NCBI GenBank assembly: GCA_039881045.1
Contig: JAYWVB010000022.1
Coordinates: 124,001 to 188,000 of the forward strand
DNA from: Chaetomium olivaceum
Taxonomy: Eukaryota; Ascomycota; Sordariomycetes; Sordariales; Chaetomiaceae
Direction: 5' to 3'
DNA length: 64,000 bases
Under the pieces are notes generated by a model that saw nothing but the letters and a program-made list of their open reading frames with translations, did not search any database and was not told the DNA's origin. Both the position numbers and the translations under genes were made by a program. Positions within the stretch are counted from its first letter, which is position 1, and each line of letters begins with the position of its first letter. Shown here in pieces: positions 56,338-64,000 of the stretch.

Positions 56338-57828
56338 ATGGGCTCCGTAGCAGACCACGCCGGCCCTCAACGGCCATACCACGAATGCGGCTCACAGGAA
56401 CGGCAACGGCTTCTCAGCAGGTGCAAGTAATGGCGTCCACAGGCGCGCAGATGGGTCTTTGGACCTGAATGTGCTTGGAATGAACAGCGGTACAGCCATG
56501 GACGGCATTGACTGCGCACTCGTCCGCTACCGGCAAGAATCCCCAACCGCTCCTCTTCACATGGAGGTTCTGAAGGTAACAAAGCCCTTGCAGGACCCAC
56601 GGGTTGGACATTTTACTGATGCGCTCCATTGACGACATAGTACGATGAAATACCCGTACCACAGCGGATGAAGAAGCCCATCCTGAAGATGCTCCGCGAG
56701 ACCAGAACAACACCAAGTGCCATGTCGCAACTAAACGTGCAACTTGGTGAGATGTTCGGAGAAGCGGTGCGCGAGTTTTGCGACAAGCATCATGTCGACA
56801 TGGGCAGCATCGACCTCATCGGCTCGCACGGCCAGACCATCTGGCTGCTCAGCATGCCCGCGCAGGGCGAGACACGGTCGGCATTTTGTCTCGGCGAGGG
56901 TACCATCATCAGCGCCCAAACAGGCATCACGACTGTCACCGACTTCCGACAGGCTGAACAATCCGTGGGGCGGCAAGGTGCGCCGCTGGTTGCACTGATC
57001 GACGGCTTGCTGCTGCACCACCCAACCAAGACACGACTGTGCCAGAACATCGGCGGCATCGCCAACCTGTGCCTGATCCCAGCCGACCGGGACGGCGGGG
57101 TCGATGCCATGGTAGACTGGGACTGCGGGCCGGGCAACATGTTCATTGACGCGGCCATGAGACACTACACCAACGGCGAGCAAGAGTACGATAAAGACGG
57201 TCAGTGGGCGGCGCAGGGCACTGTCAACCAGGCTATCGTCGACGACTTCCTCTCCAACAACACGTATATCAACCACCACCCGCCCAAAACCACCGGCCGC
57301 GAAGTCTTTGGCGATAACGAGTGCCACGAGATCATCACGGCCTGTGAGGCCGCCGGCTGCAGCAAGTACGACACGGTGGCGACAGTGACGCGCATCACAG
57401 CGCAGAACATCGCGCGCCAGTACCGAACCTTCCTGCCTAGCTACGGCATCGACCCAGACACCATCGACGAGATCTTTATGTGCGGCGGCGGCGCGCGCAA
57501 CCCCCACATCGTCGCCTACCTGCAGCGCGAGCTGCCGCGGGCGCGAATCTGCAAGCTTGACGAGACGGGCGTGCCGGCCGACGCCAAGGAGGCCGTGAGC
57601 TTCGCGCAACAGGCCGTCGAGGCCGTGCTGGGCCGCGCCGCCCTCGTCCCCGTCAACAGCGACTCGTTGACGCCCAACTGCATCTCGGGCAAGATTGCCC
57701 CGGGGAAGAAGTGGCGGGAGCTCATGAAGATGTGCGTTGCTTTTGGCGATAGGTGGGAAGGCGAAGGGCCGCTACCGACTGTGAAGGAGATGGTTGTGGA
57801 TAAGCCCTATACAGAGTGGATGCCGTAG
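56338..57828 (+). CDS. Anhydro-N-acetylmuramic acid kinase (AnmK)-like sugar kinase
   Basis: Exons are 56338-56575 and 56641-57828; about 474 aa. The ASKHA-fold signatures of AnmK are all present: GMNSGTAMDGID (phosphate loop and catalytic region), IGSHGQTIW, QNIGGIANL, DWDCGPGNMFID and CGGGARNPHIV. Bacterial AnmK opens and phosphorylates 1,6-anhydro-MurNAc during murein recycling. A fungus lacks murein, so the substrate is probably a related anhydro-sugar or environmental muropeptide sugar (inference). The N-terminus is uncertain: from the ATG at 56338 one extra base must be assumed near 56352-56358 to reach the kinase frame. Everything from the phosphate loop onward is clean. Confidence 0.85.
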
Positions 57829-58713
57829 AGGCAGGGGGGCGTGGTCGTAGTCTTAGTTTGTGACGGGCATTGACCGTGCTACCAGAACTTGTTGGCAAAT
57901 GCTTAGACGAGAGGCTCCTTTGGGTACCTAGTTGCTCTCCTTGATCCATTCAGGAGTCGAATTGTTAGCTAAGGCAATCATGTTATTGATATGTTCTGAG
58001 AGAGCAAAAGCTTTATGAGGTACAAGAAATCCCAACTCTTGGAGCCTCCAAACGTCCGAATGCATGCAAAGCCCCCTAGTCGTGTCCGCCGCAAAAGTAC
58101 GAAGGCCGTTATGACAGATAATAAGGTGAAGTAAAAACGTATGAGGAATGCAAGTCTAGAAGACGCAGCCAACGCTGGGGGCAATCGATGTGCATTGCAC
58201 TTACCGTCAGCATCATCAGGGGCCCAGATGTCTTCTTGGGGGGGCAAACGAGGCGAGATTGCCATCAGCCGGACTTTCCATGAACTACCCGCCGTGGTGA
58301 AATGCAATGGGCAAAATATTATATTAGCTACTAGACTAGATATACTAGTATCAGATGGTATAGTATGGTTTATAGTATAGGAAGAAATTAGTAGTAGTAT
58401 TAAGGGAGAAGATGACCTAGGAGCTACTATAGAATATTGATCAAGTGCTGGGTTTGACTGCTCCTGCAAACTGGACGCAGGTCATCACAACTCCAAACCT
58501 CCTGTCTGTGTGCGTGAACTGTCAGCCATGCGGAAACGAACTCACCCGGTAAACGTCCGATAGGTAAATAAACAAATGTCCCTCTCTGTTCTGGGGAAGA
58601 AGCACGCAGTCACACGTTGTTGCAATGCACTATCGACGTAGGTACCTAGGCAAAACTTGGAATTAAGCCGAGCCTAGGGCAACCTTCCTCCTCCTAATGC
58701 ATCATCGACCACG
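57829..58713. other. Convergent intergenic region
   Basis: It separates the 3' ends of the AnmK-like and GH27 genes. It includes an AT-rich patch at 58310-58440 with repeated TAGTAT/ATAGTA words. No supported gene. Confidence 0.45.
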
Positions 58714-60085
58714 CTACTCCACAGCAGTCACCACCTTGAAAATAGCCATGTCATGCGCACCCAGCTCCTCCGACAGCAAGGTCCCGGTGCCAGTGCGCCC
58801 GCTGTACAGCTCCGTCCACGCAAAGCTGCCCTCACCCAGACCCGGCACATCACTGAAGTTGACCGTCAGCGTCTCCGCCCCGTCCGCGGCAACCAGACCA
58901 ACAACCACGCCATCAGAAAGTGGCCCCGCGTAGTACTTATACAGCTTGCCGCTGACCGGTCCAGGCTGACCCTTGGGTGTGAAGGTGGTGGCCGCCTTGC
59001 CCAGGGGGTCTTGGTTGATGGCGAGTATGCCCTGGATTTGTTAGCTTCTATTATTCGGTAGGGGGTCGGTAGCCCATCTCACCTTGTTTTTAATAATTTT
59101 CAGTGTCGACTCGCCCAGCTTGGTCATGTCTGTGCCCATGATGATGGGCGACTTCATGATGGCCCACAGACCGAAATGGGCTCGCTCCTCGGCTTCCGTG
59201 AGGACTCCGTTGCCGAGTTCCTGTTTATGATATTAGCACTGGATGAAGCCACCAAGAAGGCAGACAAGCCACAACATACCATCATGTCCAAGTCATTAAA
59301 CTCCCCCGGTGCAGCATACTCATGCATCGTAGCCGCCCTCGCCGCAATACTCGCCACTGACGCCCAATCATTCGTAATATCCTCCGACATCCTCCACGAA
59401 TTCCCAACCTTGCCCCCCCAAGTCCAAACTTCATCTCTACCCCACTGACAAATCGAAAACAGAATCGGCTTCCCCGTCTTCAGCAGCGCATCCCGCATGA
59501 TGGGATAGTACTCCGGACTCTTGATCCCCTTGTTGGTATACACCTGCTCCGTCAGGCAATTATCATGCTTCCAATAATCCACGCCCCACGCGGCAATCGT
59601 ATCAGCGTCCTTCTGCTCGGACCCGTACGAGCCCGGGTACAGCGCGCAGGTGAGCGTGCCCGCGTCGCCGTACAGGCCGAGCTTGAGGCCCAGGTCGTGG
59701 ACCTGGCGCGCGAGACCGTCGATGCCGTTGGGGAATTTGGCTGGGTCGGCGACCAGGTGGCCGCTGCTGTTGCGCTGGTGGAGCGACCAGCAGTCGTCAA
59801 TGTTGACGTAGGTGTAACCGAGGTCTTTGAGGCCGAGGTCGATGAAGGCTTGGGCCGTGTTGAGGACTATGGTGGCTGTGGCGGCGTTGCAGCCGCCTTG
59901 GTTCTGGGAGTGTGTGTTAGTTAGCCTGGTCTTTGATGTTTTCCATGCCGGGATAGTTATCATACCCAGGAGTTCCAGCCAAGTGCTGGCGTGCGTCCAA
60001 CGCCGTTGTCAAGGCGTTTTTCCGGGACCGTTCGGGATGAGACAGCCGAGAGGGCGCCTAATAGGACGGGTAGGTGTCTCAACAT
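58714..60085 (-). CDS. GH27 alpha-galactosidase, secreted
   Basis: Exons are 60085-59966, 59903-59280, 59220-59083 and 59031-58714; 399 aa, no frame breaks. The signal peptide is MLRHLPVLLGALSAVSS. The barrel starts TPALGWNSWN and carries GYTYVNIDDCW and GLKLGLYGDAG. YWKHDNC holds the nucleophile Asp, ICQWGRDEVW follows, and NDLDMMELGNG holds the acid/base Asp. A C-terminal antiparallel beta domain follows. It removes terminal alpha-1,6-galactosyl groups from galactomannans or raffinose-type sugars outside the cell. A TATA-like AATATAA lies ~110 bp upstream of the start on the minus strand. Confidence 0.93.
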
Positions 60086-61249
60086 GATTTCTCGATAGTG
60101 CCAATGGACGAGTTGCAGAGGATGGTCTAGGTCTGAGTTGTGTTATTGTGTTAAGCGTCTGTAGAATTTAGACCGGACCGGTAAGACTTGAGGGTTATAT
60201 TTAAAACATACTCAGGGTTTCATTCGCCCGCAGCAGAAAAGACCATGGTATTCTATGATCATAATTTCAAAGATAGATATCCCACCAAGTAGAAACTTCA
60301 CGGGTTCGGTCTCATTCGGCATACAAGCCATGCGCACCAATGGCAGAGGATGGTCCATGAACGAACGGGACGTGAATCCGGCAAGCGCATCGAGTCCAGC
60401 CCCTGTACCGTGACAATCATTTTATCCGCTTTTCGGTTGCGCATGCCCGCATAACCGTGAATGCCTTATGAAGTGGGAATGATCGTCCTGAGCATGCCAC
60501 CGAGCCAGGCCCTGCGGAGAATGGCCATATAAGCGCGCCAGCTATTAGAAACCAAAAGGCCGACATGAAGTAGAGGTATCTGTTACTTCGGAATTTGGAT
60601 AAAATGATAGCCATGGCAAGAGGCAAGAGATATATGACCTTGAAGGTGATTATATACATCAATCGACCATCAGAATCCCCGCTACAGCCGTGTCTTTACC
60701 TCATCACACTCAAAGGCCATCTCATTACCCTTCGCTATGGCCCAGATCGAAACACATGGGCAACTCAGACCCGGCATCAAACCAAGCCTCGACTAATCGA
60801 GACCAGCAAATTTCACGAAGAGTGTAGTGTAGAAGGGTTAGGGAACGGGACCAAGAGGGGCATGGGGTTCCAAGCCTATATCCTAAGGCCCGTATCGGTT
60901 TTTACTAGAGGCGCCGGGGGGTCGGGACTGTCGCAGGTGAGGACTGTTAGCGAGCGTAAAAGTAGACCGGCGTCCTGTGCTAGGCCGAGATTGAAGGAGG
61001 GGGGTCCGGCCAGCACGCAGCGTGCACGGCAGGTAACGGCGCTTTGCCAACGTGAGACGTCCAACCTATCCCTCTAAGCCAGCTGCTACTAGCTACCTAC
61101 AGAGAGTGGCTAGTGCTGCAATATGCCCTCCATAGTCACCACAGCGTGTACCCTGTGTAACGCCCTAACGTGGCCTGATTGACATTATTGATCTAATTAA
61201 GCTACCTTAGATTACATGATGCCACTTCCGTAGCGTCTAGGACAAGGGC
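60086..61249. other. Intergenic region upstream of GH27
   Basis: It includes the GH27 promoter and the 3' flank of the ankyrin gene. ORFs at 60417-60662 and 60595-61077 lack any support. No repeats or RNA genes are recognised. Confidence 0.45.
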
Positions 61250-63970
61250 TTACCAAGTCGGCCCAAGTAGGCAGCCGCCCTCATCATCGGAGTCAGAATC
61301 AGAGGTGTCCCCATCTCCCCGCGACAGGTCATGAACATTGCAGACGTGCGATTCCTCGCCGCTGCTGTGATCAGACGCCTCGCCGTCGCCGTCGGTTGAT
61401 CTCTCGTTCTCGTCATTATTGATATCCGCAGGGAACTCATCATTGTAGTATGGACAGAGATGTTCTCTCCCTTCCCAGAACTCCTCAAACATCTGCCTCG
61501 TGTATTCGCGACGGTACTTGGGTTTCCGGGGCCAATGTCTGCGATACCAAAAAACATCGTGACCGCACTCAGCTAGGACCGCGTCCCACAAATCTTCCAG
61601 CAAACTCGTCCCATTCAAGGGGAAATACGCAAGGTTGAAAACGGAGACGCGGTAGCGATTAACCGCGTGGATATTGGCGCCGTTTTTGAGGACAAAGACT
61701 AGGGAGCTCCGGAGACGTCTCACGTCGCTCGTATCCCGAGTCAACAAACCCATATTATAAGATCCATGGGCGGCCAGGAGGCATAGGTGTAGACATGAAT
61801 TTCCTTCTAAATTCTGTGCATTGATGTTAGCTTTTCGGCTGAGCAGAAAGGAGAGGCCGTCGGCCTGAAATCGGCCTGAGTCACAGTAGGCGAGAAGCAT
61901 GGTGTTTCCGTTGTCGTCGGTGATTGTTTCGGTGTTGGTCAGGCTCAGAGGGTTATCCAGGAGTAGTTTAATCGCTTCCTACAATGTCTGGCTGTCAAAT
62001 GCTTGCTCTCCAGACCCGAAGCTGTACTCACCAAAACTCCGAAACCGAGGGTTGCGAATACCGAACTACCCTCGGCCACTCCATTTAGATAGCGCGGCAA
62101 TTCTGGATCACAGCCGGCTCCTAGCAATAGCTTTCGGCACTCCAGAATACGGCTCAGGTCGGATGCTTGCACTTCGTCGTCGTTAACATCCATCTCCAAT
62201 GCTGTCCCCGTGTACACCGAGTCGTCCCCCTCAGATAACGCAATTCGGACACGACCGATGTGGTCCACATCTGCGCCATGCTGAAGTAGAAATCGACAGA
62301 TATCCGGCTGCATATTTGCATACTTGACGCCAGTTAGCCGTGCTCGCCACTAAAGGTCTCTAGTAATGATATGCAACTCACGAACAGCAAAGGAGTGCCG
62401 AACTCGTCTTGATCTCCCAATGAAGCTTCGCCCCGCATCAACATCTCCTTGAACTCTTCTAGGCGTCCTTGTTCAATCAGGGCAAAAGCCGGCGAGTTTA
62501 TGGGCAGAACATTAATAACCGAGATCCGTGTCATGTCGTAGTAGGTCCCCCGGTATTCGTGGCGTTCCCGTGTTGCTAGTTGGAATGCTTTTGACGGAAA
62601 TCGAGATACTGGGAGGAATGATATGACCCTTTTAACCTCTGTGATGTCCTCCAGCTCCTCTCCCTCCTCCCCAGAGTTCATGAAATGTTGCATTCCTTGT
62701 GCTGAGCGCTTTTGAGCTTTTCCTAGCCTTCTCTCGAATGAGATCACGGACACATTGCCGTGGTCTGTGGGATACAACCTCCTTTTCACGCTCTCTCGGA
62801 CTAGGGCACCCGGAGATATTTTCATCTTGCCTTTAGTAGGAGAGTCAGTGTAGATTAAGACAGGGGAGCTGGTGACGGTGACGTACCGGGCCGAGGGTTT
62901 ACGGCAATTCGTGACGAAGAGAGAAGTATGCCCTGAAGACATCGCAAGGTTCGTCGCATCTCTTCAACGTCCTCTTGGGTGTGTGTATCGCACCAATGCT
63001 GATACGTTGTTGCAGAAAGGAGAACCTTGTCTGACATCATCTCCTGAAGAAGCTTGACAAGGTTATCGGCAATGTCTTCCGCATCGTTGGAACTGAATAT
63101 CCCCGTTTTGTCTCGAACTGATTCTAACACGGATAGTACACCCTCTAGCAACTTCTTGTACGGCGGAACCTCTCTTGCAGGTGTATTCTCCAAGGTCTCT
63201 CCACCCTCGTCGAGCTGGCCGTTGTCGCGGGCTTTGCCGACGCTAGACCTCTCTTCGAGCAAACGCTTTAAGTTGGCAACTAGGCTTGTGAGTTGATCCA
63301 TACCTCTTATGACCTCGCCATTGTGAGCTGTTGACTGGTCCGAGAAATGAACAAGCTTTTGCATGACTTCGTCGCTCCGAATGGCCGACTCCTGAAAACC
63401 GAGACGGAGATCATCGTTGACCGTCTTCACTGAATCGCGCACGGTGGTTGACAGGGTGACATGTTGGGCGATTAGGGTCGACTGATTGTCTTTGATCGTC
63501 TGGAAGGTAGATAGCTCTTGTCGGGTAGCAGCAAGGGAGTCACGTATCTGGAAGACGGTGTCGCTCTCCAACGCTTGAAGGTAAAGTTTCAAGGTTCCTG
63601 TATCCCGGGTGATGATATTGTTCATCCGACTCAGTTCTTTCTCGCCCAAGAAAGCTCTTAGCCTCTTCAACTGGTTAGAAAACCGTGGCCCCGCATCCGT
63701 CACAGTAAGATTCTGTAGACTCGCAGCAAAAGTTGCGAGATTATCAGCGCAGGATTGGATCTTGACTTGGAAAGCCTGATCTTGGAGCTCGGACACCGCC
63801 CGGCATCTTCCTAGCCTTTCTAGAGTTGACTGGAGGTCTTGGATACCCGTTCGTACTTGGCCGACATGTGTCCCGCTTTCGTCTGAGAGGATCTCGTGTA
63901 TGATTTTGGCGCTCTTAAGACCCAGAACAATGAAAGCAACCACGCTTGCCCCAGCACCGACTGCCTCCAT
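61250..63970 (-). CDS. Ankyrin-repeat protein with fungal HeLo/PigL_N-like N-terminal domain
   Basis: Exons are 63970-62887, 62830-62382, 62322-62032 and 61978-61250; 850 aa, no frame breaks. The N-terminus (MEAVGAGASVVAFIVLGLKS) with the following helical coils resembles the N-terminal domain of fungal STAND-type proteins. A long helical region runs to ~380. Ankyrin-like repeats occupy roughly 500-700 (FGTPLLFYANMQPDICRFLL, DDNGNTMLLAYCDSG, LEGNSCLHLCLLAAHGS). The tail is acidic and Ser/Asp-rich (DTSDSDSDDEGG). It has no NACHT or NB-ARC motif. These proteins are probably scaffold or signalling components; a role in immunity-like responses is inference. Confidence 0.82.
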
Positions 63971-64000
63971 TTAGTGTGGCCAAATTGGCTTGTAAAAATC

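Noticed and set aside
1..64000. CRISPR arrays or prokaryotic operons
   Set aside because: The sequence is eukaryotic with spliceosomal introns; no regularly spaced repeats with unique spacers were seen.

Overview
The window comes from a filamentous ascomycete (Pezizomycotina, most likely a Sordariomycete). The genes carry many 50-160 nt GT-AG introns with CTAAC/CTGAC-type branch sites. The coding DNA is GC-rich. Typical fungal families are present: Zn2Cys6 regulators, secreted glycoside hydrolases, HeLo-like N-terminal proteins and a Tad-like LINE. All assignments are from reading the sequence; no database was searched.

Layout. 1.3-22.1 kb is a conserved housekeeping block: NRDE-2 (-), CLC chloride channel (+), mitochondrial-type CDF metal transporter (-), SIRT4-like sirtuin (+), a small mitochondrial membrane protein (-) and separase (+). 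22.4-35.8 kb is richer in secreted and regulatory genes: a GH7-fold protein that lacks all three catalytic carboxylates (-), a solo LTR, a GPI-anchored unknown (-), a GH35 beta-galactosidase (+), a CAD-type alcohol dehydrogenase with an 11-nt microexon (-), a Zn2Cys6 regulator (+) and an Hsp31/DJ-1 protein (+). 35.8-45.4 kb is gene-poor and holds a 61-aa cysteine-containing protein, a 5'-truncated Tad-like LINE with a perfect 16-bp target duplication, and, 72 bp downstream of the element, a HeLo-like/ubiquitin-like/zinc-ribbon protein. 45.4-64 kb holds a GH95 alpha-fucosidase, a small secreted protein, an MFS sugar transporter divergent from a Zn2Cys6 regulator, a DUF89 protein divergent from an AnmK-like kinase, a GH27 alpha-galactosidase and a HeLo-like ankyrin protein.

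How genes may work together (inference). GH35, GH95 and GH27 enzymes, a sugar transporter and two Zn2Cys6 regulators lie within about 32 kb, as expected for debranching of fucosylated and galactosylated plant polysaccharides. The order is loose and interrupted, so this is a neighbourhood and not a proven cluster.

Data quality. Nine otherwise sound genes each need one to five single-base corrections, mostly one missing base in a homopolymer, to read through. After those corrections the modelled coding lengths divide by three (for the Hsp31 gene this also depends on the donor site chosen). I read this as residual sequencing indels, not gene decay.
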